Positions 1-6,760 are shown, counted from the stretch's first letter. The stretch: DNA of 9,331 nt from CAZTWC01 sp964617105 [NCBI: uncultured Myxococcia bacterium] (GCA_964617105.1 CAZTWC010000139.1:1-9331); one strand, 5' to 3'. The notes: generated by a model from the letters alone, not told the origin. Made by a program: numbers and translations.

Positions 1-668
1 AAAGTCATGACAAAAATTTCAACCATAGTTTTAGAGATCCAGACAAATATTCAGAAGAGGAAACCTGGCCTGAACAGGGGAGTACCTCTACTGCCATACC
101 TGAATCTAATGGCAACAATAGCACCGAACTGGAGATAGAAACTTCTCCAACTATCACCTGTAGTAATCTTGGCAATGCGGTTAATAAAATAACTACTCAG
201 CAATTGGTAAAAGAGTTGCCAAACCTGGACAGCATCAATCTGTTGATGCAGTTAAAAAACGAAATACCTATTAAGAAAAACTGCCAGACACAAAATAAAC
301 AGACCAATATTCTCAAGTATCTTTCCATCAGAGAGATGATCCAGCGACTGGCCGAGGATATCCATTTTAATCCCAAAAGTCGGACCCTGTCTATTGAAAT
401 TAACCCAAAAGGGTTGGGTAAAATTAAACTGGAAGTTTCCCTGGAAGACTCTATCCTGAACCTGACGATCTTTGTCGAAGATACCGAGATTATGGATATA
501 TTAAAAGCGGAGAAGAACTTAATAAAAAGCATGCTCTATAAAAATGGCTTTATACCTCGAGAATTAAACTTTTTTATCTATCCCGAGGATAATACCCCAC
601 CCAAACAGAGCCGCAACAAACAGAACACCACTTTGAAAAAGAATGTAAAAGAGGAGACAACCGTTTAG
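1..668 (+). CDS. fliK: Flagellar hook-length control protein FliK, C-terminal part (5' end outside window)
   Basis: The reading frame is open from base 3 to a TAG at 666-668, about 221 codons, with no stop at the left edge, so the gene begins upstream. The first ~70 visible residues are polar and rich in Asn, Ser, Thr and Glu, like the low-complexity linker of FliK. From about base 370 to 590 comes a compact domain resembling the Flg_hook domain (PF02120): SRTLSIEINPKGLGKIKLEV, then an acidic beta strand, then a helix (ILKAEKNLIKSMLYKNGF). The match to the family pattern 'L.P..LG.v.v.l...' is good. In the family this domain interacts with FlhB to switch export from hook to filament substrates once the hook is complete. 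The flgD gene follows 80 bp downstream, a common pairing that supports the call. A TTG at 204 could act as a start, but the open frame and composition continue upstream of it, so I treat it as internal. Confidence 0.85.
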   Translation, partial: SHDKNFNHSFRDPDKYSEEETWPEQGSTSTAIPESNGNNSTELEIETSPTITCSNLGNAVNKITTQQLVKELPNLDSINLLMQLKNEIPIKKNCQTQNKQTNILKYLSIREMIQRLAEDIHFNPKSRTLSIEINPKGLGKIKLEVSLEDSILNLTIFVEDTEIMDILKAEKNLIKSMLYKNGFIPRELNFFIYPEDNTPPKQSRNKQNTTLKKNVKEETTV

Positions 669-676
669 TTATTTTC

Positions 677-730
677 TAGTTCCCGTCCGATAATTCACTT
701 CTTCGCAGATGGGGATTTTTACGGGAACTA
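677..730 (+). other. Intercistronic stem-loop between fliK and flgD
   Basis: Bases 677-686 (tagttcccgt) and 721-730 (acgggaacta) are perfect reverse complements, giving a 10-bp stem with a 34-nt loop. It sits in the 80-bp gap between the fliK stop and the flgD start and ends just before the flgD ribosome binding site. No T-run follows the right arm, so it does not look like a terminator. An mRNA processing or stabilising structure, or a translational control element for flgD, is possible; the sequence shows only the pairing. Confidence 0.4.
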
Positions 731-748
731 CTATTAAAGGGGAGAGAT

Positions 749-1420
749 ATGGAAATAGGTAATAACAGCAACGTGACCGGCAGCCAATCAACCTCATTGA
801 CCAAATCGATGAACAATCAAGATCTGGGCAAAGAGGAATTTCTAAAACTACTAGTGTCCCAATTGAGCCACCAGGACCCGCTCAATCCACAGGACGGCAC
901 CCAGTTTGTAGCCCAATTGGCCCAATTTACCAGTTTGGAGCAGTTGATGAATGTCAGCAAAGGGATGGAAAGCATGGCTATGGCCCAAACTGCCAGTGTC
1001 AACTCCCAGGTGGTGAACTTCATCGGCAAAGAGGTGATCACCAATGACAACAGTCTTCAACTGGGCGAGGAAGGCAAGGTGGGCATCAACTTCAAGACCG
1101 GAGAAACCGCCAAATCTATACAGGTGCAGATCCGTGATGCCAACGGCAAAGTTGTGAGAAACATTGATATGGGAGCTACCGGTGCGGGTGAGCAAAATAT
1201 AATATGGGACGGCAGAGATGATGACGGTAAAACCCTTCCGCCGGGAGAATATAACTACAATGTTAATGCTCAAAATACCGCTGGACAGGAGATGGGGGTC
1301 ACCAACCAGGCCCGCCGCCGTATTACCGGTGTAGTCTTTGAAAACGGTTCTCCCTACCTGATGGCCGGCAATAGCAAAATCGCCCTCAGCGATGTAACCA
1401 GTGTGTTCGAGGGTAAATGA
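749..1420 (+). CDS. flgD: Flagellar hook assembly (hook-capping) protein FlgD
   Basis: This 223-residue protein matches the usual FlgD size. Residues ~25-70 hold the conserved N-terminal region (GKEEFLKLLVSQLSHQDPLN, then QFVAQLAQFTSLEQL), which is highly diagnostic. FIGKEV (91-96) begins the Tudor-like part. Residues ~105-175 form the FlgD Ig-like domain, including IWDGRDDDGKTLPPGEY. The C-terminal strand segment (~189-220) completes the Tudor-like fold. FlgD is exported by the flagellar type III apparatus and caps the growing hook so that FlgE subunits can polymerise. ATG at 749 is preceded by a strong Shine-Dalgarno sequence, AGGGGAG (738-744). The upstream neighbour fliK fits. The next gene is not flgE but, after a hairpin, ileS, so the flagellar cluster ends here on this side. 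Confidence 0.96.
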   Translation: MEIGNNSNVTGSQSTSLTKSMNNQDLGKEEFLKLLVSQLSHQDPLNPQDGTQFVAQLAQFTSLEQLMNVSKGMESMAMAQTASVNSQVVNFIGKEVITNDNSLQLGEEGKVGINFKTGETAKSIQVQIRDANGKVVRNIDMGATGAGEQNIIWDGRDDDGKTLPPGEYNYNVNAQNTAGQEMGVTNQARRRITGVVFENGSPYLMAGNSKIALSDVTSVFEGK

Positions 1421-1500
1421 ACCTAGCGTCCCGGTCATTATTATTTGACTTCACCGCTTTTATCTGGTATTGCCTTCTTGACACCCTATTTCAATAAAAA

Positions 1501-1514
1501 ACCTAAAACCTAAA
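1501..1514. repeat. 7-bp tandem duplication (acctaaa x2)
   Basis: The heptamer acctaaa occurs twice head to tail at 1501-1507 and 1508-1514. The second copy forms the outer part of the left arm of the adjacent inverted repeat. It may be replication slippage; no function is evident. Confidence 0.6.
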
Positions 1515-1543
1515 ATCAGCGAGTGACTCGCTGATTTTAGGTT
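1507..1543 (+). terminator. Perfect 18-bp inverted repeat, probable terminator hairpin after flgD
   Basis: aacctaaaatcagcgagt (1507-1524) is repeated as its exact reverse complement at 1526-1543, with one base between, so a hairpin of about 17 bp with a 3-nt loop can form. It lies 86 bp after the flgD stop and ends 22 bp before the ileS start. The plus-strand tail is attaaaattt, not a clean T-run, so as an intrinsic terminator it is imperfect. The rest of the 1421-1565 gap shows only weak promoter-like hexamers (TTGACT at 1445, TTGACA at 1478) without convincing -10 partners. A terminator separating motility from housekeeping transcription is the simplest reading; a regulatory leader hairpin for ileS is an alternative. 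Confidence 0.55.
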
Positions 1544-1555
1544 ATTAAAATTTGC

Positions 1556-1561
1556 GAGGTG
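1556..1561 (+). promoter_or_regulatory. ileS ribosome binding site deciding the start
   Basis: GAGGTG at 1556-1561 lies 4 nt before the GTG at 1566, or 5 nt if only GAGGT is counted, but only 1-2 nt before the in-frame TTG at 1563. This favours the GTG as the ileS start. Confidence 0.55.
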
Positions 1562-1565
1562 TTTG

Positions 1566-4397
1566 GTGGAAATTAAAAAGACCCTCAACTTACCTAAAAC
1601 AAAATTCCCAATGAAGGCTAACCTGGTTCAGCGCGAGCCTCAACAACTCAAGCAGTGGGAACAGATGAATCTCTATGACAAAATTGTGGAGCAACATCGA
1701 GACCAGCCCAAATTTGTGCTGCACGATGGCCCCCCTTATGCCAACGGTCACATCCATTACGGCCATATCCTTAATAAGGTGCTGAAAGACTTTATTATCA
1801 AGCAAAAAACCATGTCTGGCTTCCGGTGTGAATATATACCGGGCTGGGATTGCCATGGCTTGCCTATAGAGATTAAAGTCGATCAGCAATTAGGTGGAAA
1901 AAAAAAGGAAATTCCGATCGCTAAGTTCCGTCAAAAATGCCGGCAATACGCCCAAAAATTTATCAATATCCAGCGAAAAGAATTCATCCGTTTTGGCGGA
2001 TTCGGTCAATGGGATAAACCCTATATGACCATGACCAACGATTACGAAGCCCTGATCGTTCGTGAGTTTGGAAATTTTGTTAAAAACGGTCATATCTATA
2101 AGGGAAAAAAGCCAGTACTCTGGTGCATCTCCTGCCAGACCGCCCTGGCCGAGGCTGAAGTGGAATATGCTGATCATAACTCCCCTTCCATCTATGTAAA
2201 ATTTCCCTTACGGGCCGATAACCAGTTAAAACAAACCTATCCTATGCTGGATAAAATACCCGCCAATTTGGTGATCTGGACCACCACTCCCTGGACCTTG
2301 CCGGCCAACCAGGCCTGCGCTTTAAACCCTGCGGGTCGCTACCTGGCAGTAGAAGCGATTTTTCAGGGAAAACCAGAAATATTCATTCTAATGGAGGAGT
2401 TGGCCCAACCAGCACTGGAGGCTATGCAGGTTCAGAATGCTAAAAAGATGGGTCAAATTGATCCAAATCTTCTGGAGGGTCAAAAATATTGCCATCCTTT
2501 TATGGATAGAGAGGGTGAGGTAATCCTGGCCGATTTCGTTACCCATGAAACCGGTACCGGCTGCGTACATATTGCCCCTGGACACGGACAGGATGACTAT
2601 GAGGTTGCTCACAAATATGGACTGGACGTGGTTAATCCGGTGGATGACCGGGGTGTATTTACCGACCAGGCAGGCAAATATGAAAATCTAAACGTATTTA
2701 AAGCCAACCAATCTATCGTGGAAGACCTTCATAGCAGCGGATATTTGCTTAACTTGCCCGGTGAATCCATGTCCCACTCCTATCCCCATTGCTGGCGCTG
2801 CCAGAACCCGGTTATTTTTCGGGCGACTGAGCAATGGTTCGCCTCTATTGACAAAAATCAAGTGCGCCAAAAAGCCCTGCAGGCCATTAACGATGTTGAA
2901 TGGGTCCCATCATGGGGAAAGGAAAGAATCTACGGTATGGTAGAGAACCGGCCCGACTGGTGTCTCTCCCGCCAACGTTCCTGGGGAGTGCCAATTGTGG
3001 CCTTCTATTGCCGTGAATGCGGCGAAATGATACTGGACCAAAATATTATCGAACATGTTTCCTCAATCTTCAGCCAAAAGAGTTCTGACGCCTGGTATTT
3101 TCTGCCAGAAAAGGATTTGCTGCCTCCAGGATTTTCCTGCCCCCAATGCCAATCAAAAGAATTCAAGCGGGAGGAGGCGATTTTGGATGTGTGGTTTGAC
3201 TCTGGAGTTTCCTGGTCTGCAGTTTGCGAAAACAACCCCCGTCTGGGAGTGCCGGTGGATCTATACCTGGAGGGAAGCGACCAGCACCGCGGCTGGTTCA
3301 ACAGCGCCCTGATCACCTCAATGGCTACCAGGGGGAAACCACCCTATAAGGCAGTTCTCACTCACGGTTTTGTGGTTGATGGCCAGGGTAAAAAAATATC
3401 CAAATCCAAAGGCAATTTTATCCCCCCCGAAAATATCCTAAAGCAGAGCGGCGCGGAGATCTTCCGTATATGGTCTGCCGCCGAAAACTATACAGAAGAT
3501 ATCAGGATTTCGGACCAGATCCTTAAAGGTCTACAAGAGGCCTACCGCAGTATAAGAAACCGTTTCCGCTTTATTTTAAGCAACTTGTTCGATTTTGAAC
3601 CCGACACTCAATTGCTACCCTACCAGCAATTACTGTCAGCGGATAAATGGATGTTGGCCTGGCTGGAAGAGTTCAAGCAAAAAGTTCTGACTGCCTATAA
3701 TAACTACAAATTCTACTCGGTCTACCACGGATCTATAGACTTTTTTACCGTAGATTTGAGCAACTTTTACCTGGATATTATCAAAGATAGACTCTATACC
3801 AGTCACAAAAACGCCCCGGAACGCCGCTCCGCCCAGACAGTACTCTATATACTGGGAGATGAACTGTGCCGGCTGTTGGCGCCTATCCTGGTTTTTACTA
3901 TGGAGGAAATCTGGCAACACCTACCCGCTTATAGCGGCAAAGAAGAATCAGTACACCTTTCCCGCCTACCGGAAATAAAGACCGAACGGATTGATCAGAA
4001 GGAGTTGGACAGGTGGGAAAAAATCCGCAAAATCAGGACAGTAGTAAACAAACAATTGGAGGCAGCCCGTCAGGAGAATAAAATTGGGCTTCCCCTGGAT
4101 GCCAAAGTAAACCTCTATCACCAAGAAGAGCAAGAGTTCTTAACTGCGAACCAAATAAATCTGAAACAAGCCCTGATAGTTTCCCAACTGAATCTCCTTT
4201 CTCAGCCAACTGACCATATGATTCTAGATGAGAATTACGCTGGACTCCATATTGGTATTGAGGCTTTGGAAATGCCAAAATGCCAGCGTTGCTGGCAAAG
4301 ATCAGAGTCCACTGGTCAAGATAAAAACTATCCAGAACTGTGCCACCGGTGCGTGGAAGTGGTAACTACTCTGGAACAAGAGAGCACTGAAGATTAA
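1566..4397 (+). CDS. ileS: Isoleucyl-tRNA synthetase (type 1, bacterial)
   Basis: The 943-residue cytoplasmic enzyme charges tRNA-Ile with isoleucine using ATP and edits misactivated valine; E. coli IleRS has 938 residues. The N-terminus (KTLNLPKTKFPMKANL..REP) is typical of the bacterial form. The class I signature is HYGH at 64-67, with Tyr in place of the usual Ile, and KISKS is at 610-614. The CP1 editing domain shows TTTPWTLPAN (from 239) and HIAPGHGQDDY (335-345). Zinc-ribbon-like cysteine pairs lie at 187/190, 409/412, 482/485 and 525/528. DVWFDSG (541-547) and EGSDQHRGWF (from 569) belong to the catalytic core. The C-terminal zinc finger has C906, C909, C926 and C929, as in E. coli. 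GTG at 1566 is chosen over TTG at 1563 for ribosome binding site spacing. lspA follows 17 bp downstream, a conserved arrangement. Confidence 0.98.
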   Translation: MEIKKTLNLPKTKFPMKANLVQREPQQLKQWEQMNLYDKIVEQHRDQPKFVLHDGPPYANGHIHYGHILNKVLKDFIIKQKTMSGFRCEYIPGWDCHGLPIEIKVDQQLGGKKKEIPIAKFRQKCRQYAQKFINIQRKEFIRFGGFGQWDKPYMTMTNDYEALIVREFGNFVKNGHIYKGKKPVLWCISCQTALAEAEVEYADHNSPSIYVKFPLRADNQLKQTYPMLDKIPANLVIWTTTPWTLPANQACALNPAGRYLAVEAIFQGKPEIFILMEELAQPALEAMQVQNAKKMGQIDPNLLEGQKYCHPFMDREGEVILADFVTHETGTGCVHIAPGHGQDDYEVAHKYGLDVVNPVDDRGVFTDQAGKYENLNVFKANQSIVEDLHSSGYLLNLPGESMSHSYPHCWRCQNPVIFRATEQWFASIDKNQVRQKALQAINDVEWVPSWGKERIYGMVENRPDWCLSRQRSWGVPIVAFYCRECGEMILDQNIIEHVSSIFSQKSSDAWYFLPEKDLLPPGFSCPQCQSKEFKREEAILDVWFDSGVSWSAVCENNPRLGVPVDLYLEGSDQHRGWFNSALITSMATRGKPPYKAVLTHGFVVDGQGKKISKSKGNFIPPENILKQSGAEIFRIWSAAENYTEDIRISDQILKGLQEAYRSIRNRFRFILSNLFDFEPDTQLLPYQQLLSADKWMLAWLEEFKQKVLTAYNNYKFYSVYHGSIDFFTVDLSNFYLDIIKDRLYTSHKNAPERRSAQTVLYILGDELCRLLAPILVFTMEEIWQHLPAYSGKEESVHLSRLPEIKTERIDQKELDRWEKIRKIRTVVNKQLEAARQENKIGLPLDAKVNLYHQEEQEFLTANQINLKQALIVSQLNLLSQPTDHMILDENYAGLHIGIEALEMPKCQRCWQRSESTGQDKNYPELCHRCVEVVTTLEQESTED

Positions 4398-4414
4398 ATT
4401 AGAAAGTAATTATA

Positions 4415-4918
4415 ATGAAAACCTTCCAAAAAAAATACTACTTTTTAGCGATTATTGCCACTGTTTCGGTGATACTTGACCAAATTACAAAATATTTGGC
4501 CATTGCCTATTTAAAATTTCAGCCAGCCTACGAAGTGGTCGCCGGTTTCTTTCACTTAAAATATGTGGAAAATCCTGGTGCTGCCTGGGGATTTCTGGCT
4601 AATTCCGACTCCAATTTAAGAACCCCTTTTTTTATTATAGTTAGTATTTTAGCTATCGGTTTTATTATTTTCTTTTTTTCCAAACTCCAGGACCAGCAAT
4701 ATCTTCTGGCCATCTCCCTCTCTTCGGTTATGGGAGGCGCCCTGGGTAATTTTATCGACCGTCTGCGCTTTAATTATGTGGTGGACTTTATCGACTGGCA
4801 CTGGAAAGAGTTATATCATTGGCCCACTTTCAACATCGCCGATGCAGCCATAACTATTGGGGTAATTTTGATGTTCTTGGATATGTTTTGGGGACCCAAA
4901 GAACTTGTAAAGGAGTAA
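4415..4918 (+). CDS. lspA: Lipoprotein signal peptidase (signal peptidase II)
   Basis: This 167-residue inner-membrane aspartyl protease cleaves the signal peptide of prolipoproteins before the lipid-modified cysteine, after Lgt has acted. About four hydrophobic segments are visible: ~8-28, ~71-90, ~96-113 and ~143-159. All family motifs are present: LDQITKYL (21-28), VENPGAAWGF (51-60), GGALGNFIDRL (107-117), VVDF (122-125) and FNIADAAI (139-146). Asp124 and Asp143 align, also by number, with the catalytic pair of the Pseudomonas aeruginosa enzyme as I recall it; Asp115 and Asn112 are conserved as well. The start has only a weak purine-rich stretch (agaaag) upstream, and co-transcription with ileS 17 bp before it is likely. 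Its 3' end faces the minus-strand exported-protein gene with a 25-bp gap and no clear terminator. Confidence 0.98.
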   Translation: MKTFQKKYYFLAIIATVSVILDQITKYLAIAYLKFQPAYEVVAGFFHLKYVENPGAAWGFLANSDSNLRTPFFIIVSILAIGFIIFFFSKLQDQQYLLAISLSSVMGGALGNFIDRLRFNYVVDFIDWHWKELYHWPTFNIADAAITIGVILMFLDMFWGPKELVKE

Positions 4919-4943
4919 ACTTAGGGCTCGTCCGAGAAGTCAC

Positions 4944-5549
4944 CTAATACCTCTCTAGTAAAAATATCAAACCAAACCAGAAATTAACCTGAATATTTTG
5001 GTTATTGAGCCACTTCAACCAGTTAATTTCCACCTCAGAATAAATCGCCATATCCTGGCTTAAAAAGGCCTGGATACCACTACCTGCCCCCATGAGCAAT
5101 TGAAAAGCCTCAGATTGAGCATAATAGAGTCCCATATCGGTCTTTAGATATGGGGCTAGATATTTTTCCGGCAGAATAAACCATTTTAGCCAGGCATTTG
5201 ACCTGAGATGCAGTTTGTCTCCCAGGTATTGGCCGCCTACCACCTCTATACCAGGCATAAGATCGGAAGTAATCAAACCGCCGAAGGAAAACCGTAAATT
5301 GAATTGCTGTTTATCCTGGTTAATATTTGCATAAAAATTACCTCCCAACTCCCAAAAGGTCCAGCCCGGTTCAAACGCTACCGCTCTCTCCCCTTCCTTA
5401 TCACTGGGTTCTTCCGCTCTGGCATCCAGAGTTGATGCAAAAATTATCCCCAACTGAAGAGTTAATAAGAGTAATAGAACGGAGACACTTTTTGTCAACC
5501 CGGGATTGAAATCCCGGGAATTCTTTTCTTTCTTAAATATTTTTTTCAT
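4944..5549 (-). CDS. Small exported protein, probable outer-membrane beta-barrel type
   Basis: I do not recognise a named family. The 201-residue product starts MKKIFKKEKN, has a hydrophobic stretch SVSVLLLLLTLQLGIIFAST (~22-41) and then TLDARAEE, with a likely signal-peptidase cut after ARA. The mature part of ~155 residues alternates hydrophobic and polar residues in short strands rich in Gly, Tyr, Trp and Phe (GNFYANIN, QQFNLRFSFGGL, YLAPYLKTDMGLYYA, GAGSGIQAFL). It ends in VNFWFGLIFLLERY; a terminal aromatic residue is the usual signal for outer-membrane insertion. The pattern suggests a small 6-8-strand barrel, by inference only. The gene starts 18 bp after fba on the same strand and has no recognisable Shine-Dalgarno sequence, so translation may depend on fba. 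The n-region before the hydrophobic core is long (21 residues) and contains a 20-bp palindrome. Confidence 0.75.
   Translation of the reverse strand: MKKIFKKEKNSRDFNPGLTKSVSVLLLLLTLQLGIIFASTLDARAEEPSDKEGERAVAFEPGWTFWELGGNFYANINQDKQQFNLRFSFGGLITSDLMPGIEVVGGQYLGDKLHLRSNAWLKWFILPEKYLAPYLKTDMGLYYAQSEAFQLLMGAGSGIQAFLSQDMAIYSEVEINWLKWLNNQNIQVNFWFGLIFLLERY
5499..5518. repeat. 20-bp palindrome inside the exported-protein gene
   Basis: cccgggattgaaatcccggg has 9-bp perfect arms (5499-5507 and 5510-5518) around GA. On the minus strand it encodes SRDFNPG, residues 11-17, in the n-region of the signal peptide. No second copy occurs in the window. It may be a short palindromic repeat element inserted in frame, or chance. 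Confidence 0.6.
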
Positions 5550-5567
5550 AGAGCATTTAATTAATAT

Positions 5568-6584
5568 TTATGCCTTATTGCTACTTCCCAATACGTTTCT
5601 GATTTTCTCCTCGTATAACCGGGTCAACTCTTCCCGGGCGGGGCCAAGATATTTGCGTGGATCAAAAGCCTCTGGTTTTTTATTAAAGGTCTCCCGGATG
5701 GCTGCAGTCATGGCTAACCTTCCATCGGAATCGATATTGATCTTGCAAACCGCAGATGTAGCCGCCTTGCGTAACTGCGGCTCAGGAATACCTACAGCAT
5801 CCTTGAGCTCACCGCCGTACTGATTGATCAGATCAACATATTTCTTGGGCACTGATGAAGAACCGTGCAATACAATGGGAAAACCGGGCAATCTCTTTTC
5901 GATCTCCTCCAAAATATCGAAACGCAACTCCGGCGGATAAAGGACTCCATCATCTCCCAGGGTACACATGGAGGGCTTGAACTTGTTAGCGCCGTGGCTG
6001 GTGCCTATGGAGATGGCCAAAGAATCCACTCCGGTCCTGGTAACAAAGTCCTCCACCTCTTCTGGTTTGGTATAAGTCGATTTTTCCGCCACTACTTCAT
6101 CCTCAATACCCGCCAACACGCCCAACTCACCTTCCACCGTAACGTAACCCTCAACTGAATGGCAGTAATCCACCACCTTTTTGGTCAAGGTCACATTATC
6201 TTCATAAGAGTGGTGGGAACCATCGATCATAATAGATGAAAAACCACTCTCAACACAGGAAACTGAGACTTCGTAAGTGTCACCATGATCCAAGTGAAGG
6301 GCGATGGGAACCTCGCTAACTCCCTTTTCTGAAGCCATCTCCCGCATCATCTCCACTGCTCCCTGGGCCAGGTAGCGCAGTAGAGTCTGGTTGGCATAGT
6401 TGCGGGCGCCTTTGGAAACCTGCAGAATAACCGGTGACTGGGTATTGACACAGGCGGTAATAATTGCCTGCAATTGTTCCATATTATTAAAATTGTAGGC
6501 TGGTATAGCATAACCGCCGTCCATCGCTTTTTTAAAAAGTTCCCTGGTGTTAACTAAACCCAATTTCTGATAAGAAGTTGCCAT
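5568..6584 (-). CDS. fba: Fructose-bisphosphate aldolase, class II
   Basis: The 338-residue cytosolic enzyme interconverts fructose 1,6-bisphosphate with glyceraldehyde 3-phosphate and dihydroxyacetone phosphate in glycolysis and gluconeogenesis. The class II signatures are present: ALHLDHGDTYE (Asp99 and zinc ligand His100), the IDGSHHSYEDN loop (from 121), VEGELG (150-155), ISIGTSHG with zinc ligand His197, and VLHGSSSVP with zinc ligand His240. SAVCKINIDSDGRLAMT and FDPRKYLGPA complete the C-terminal part. The frame is open for 25 further codons to an ATG at 6659, but ATG 6584 has AAAAGGA 7 nt upstream and gives the family N-terminus (LGLVNTRELFKKAMDGGYAIPA), so I chose it. A candidate promoter lies about 90-120 bp upstream. 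The exported-protein gene follows on the same strand. Confidence 0.98.
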   Translation of the reverse strand: MATSYQKLGLVNTRELFKKAMDGGYAIPAYNFNNMEQLQAIITACVNTQSPVILQVSKGARNYANQTLLRYLAQGAVEMMREMASEKGVSEVPIALHLDHGDTYEVSVSCVESGFSSIMIDGSHHSYEDNVTLTKKVVDYCHSVEGYVTVEGELGVLAGIEDEVVAEKSTYTKPEEVEDFVTRTGVDSLAISIGTSHGANKFKPSMCTLGDDGVLYPPELRFDILEEIEKRLPGFPIVLHGSSSVPKKYVDLINQYGGELKDAVGIPEPQLRKAATSAVCKINIDSDGRLAMTAAIRETFNKKPEAFDPRKYLGPAREELTRLYEEKIRNVLGSSNKA

Positions 6585-6591
6585 TTTGTTA

Positions 6592-6598
6592 TCCTTTT
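6592..6598 (-). promoter_or_regulatory. fba ribosome binding site deciding the start
   Basis: On the minus strand AAAAGGA ends 7 nt before the ATG at 6584. This good spacing, together with the family's typical N-terminus, selects that ATG over the one 75 bp upstream. Confidence 0.7.
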
Positions 6599-6676
6599 CT
6601 ATTATAATGTTAATTGTCCACAAAGAGTTAAAAAACTTCAATGCGTTTTCAAACTGCACTATTATCTACAAGAGTT

Positions 6677-6705
6677 ATTATTAGTGTTTTTCATGACGAT
6701 TTCAA
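6677..6705 (-). promoter_or_regulatory. Candidate sigma-70-type promoter for fba
   Basis: Read on the minus strand: TTGAAA (6705-6700), a 17-bp spacer, then AATAAT (6682-6677). Each hexamer matches the consensus at 5 of 6 positions with ideal spacing. Transcription would start near 6670 and leave a leader of roughly 85 nt before the fba ATG. The region is A+T-rich, so chance matches are possible. Confidence 0.45.
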
Positions 6706-6723
6706 GTAAAAACAAATTTTATT

Positions 6724-6751
6724 TTGAAATCCTACAGGACAGGAGTATAAT
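6724..6751 (+). promoter_or_regulatory. Candidate promoter for the M20 amidohydrolase gene
   Basis: TTGAAA (6724-6729), a 16-bp spacer and a perfect TATAAT (6746-6751). The expected start of transcription, near 6757-6759, is only a few bases before the ATG at 6761, which would give a nearly leaderless mRNA. The alternative is that AGGAG at 6741-6745 is a ribosome binding site, but its 15-nt distance to the ATG is too long for that role. Confidence 0.5.
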
Positions 6752-6760
6752 CAACCCAAC

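Noticed and set aside
851-1438. A 195-codon open frame on the minus strand opposite flgD
   Set aside because: It is antisense to a gene with clear FlgD motifs, has no recognisable domain, and reflects the codon pattern of flgD.
1445-1506. TTGACT (1445-1450) and TTGACA (1478-1483) as -35 boxes of an ileS promoter
   Set aside because: At spacings of 16-18 bp the possible -10 hexamers match the consensus at only about half the positions. The second would also place the start of transcription inside the hairpin.
1421-1565. A T-box riboswitch ahead of ileS
   Set aside because: No T-box consensus or specifier-loop arrangement is visible. Only a simple perfect hairpin is present.
3005-3316. Overlapping open frames on both strands within ileS (also 1590-2177, 3636-3920 and others)
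   Set aside because: They lie entirely within the continuous IleRS frame, have no recognisable motifs and no ribosome binding sites worth noting.
5499-5518. A CRISPR repeat fragment, because of the GGGATTGAAA string
   Set aside because: There is one copy only, with no spacers or cas genes, and it lies within a coding sequence.
6601-6606. Perfect TATAAT on the minus strand close to fba
   Set aside because: No acceptable -35 hexamer lies 15-18 bp upstream, and the transcript would start inside or just before the ribosome binding site. The 6677-6705 pair is better.
6585-6659. A 25-residue N-terminal extension of the aldolase
   Set aside because: The extension has no match to the family N-terminus, while ATG 6584 has a well-spaced Shine-Dalgarno sequence and gives the usual aldolase start.
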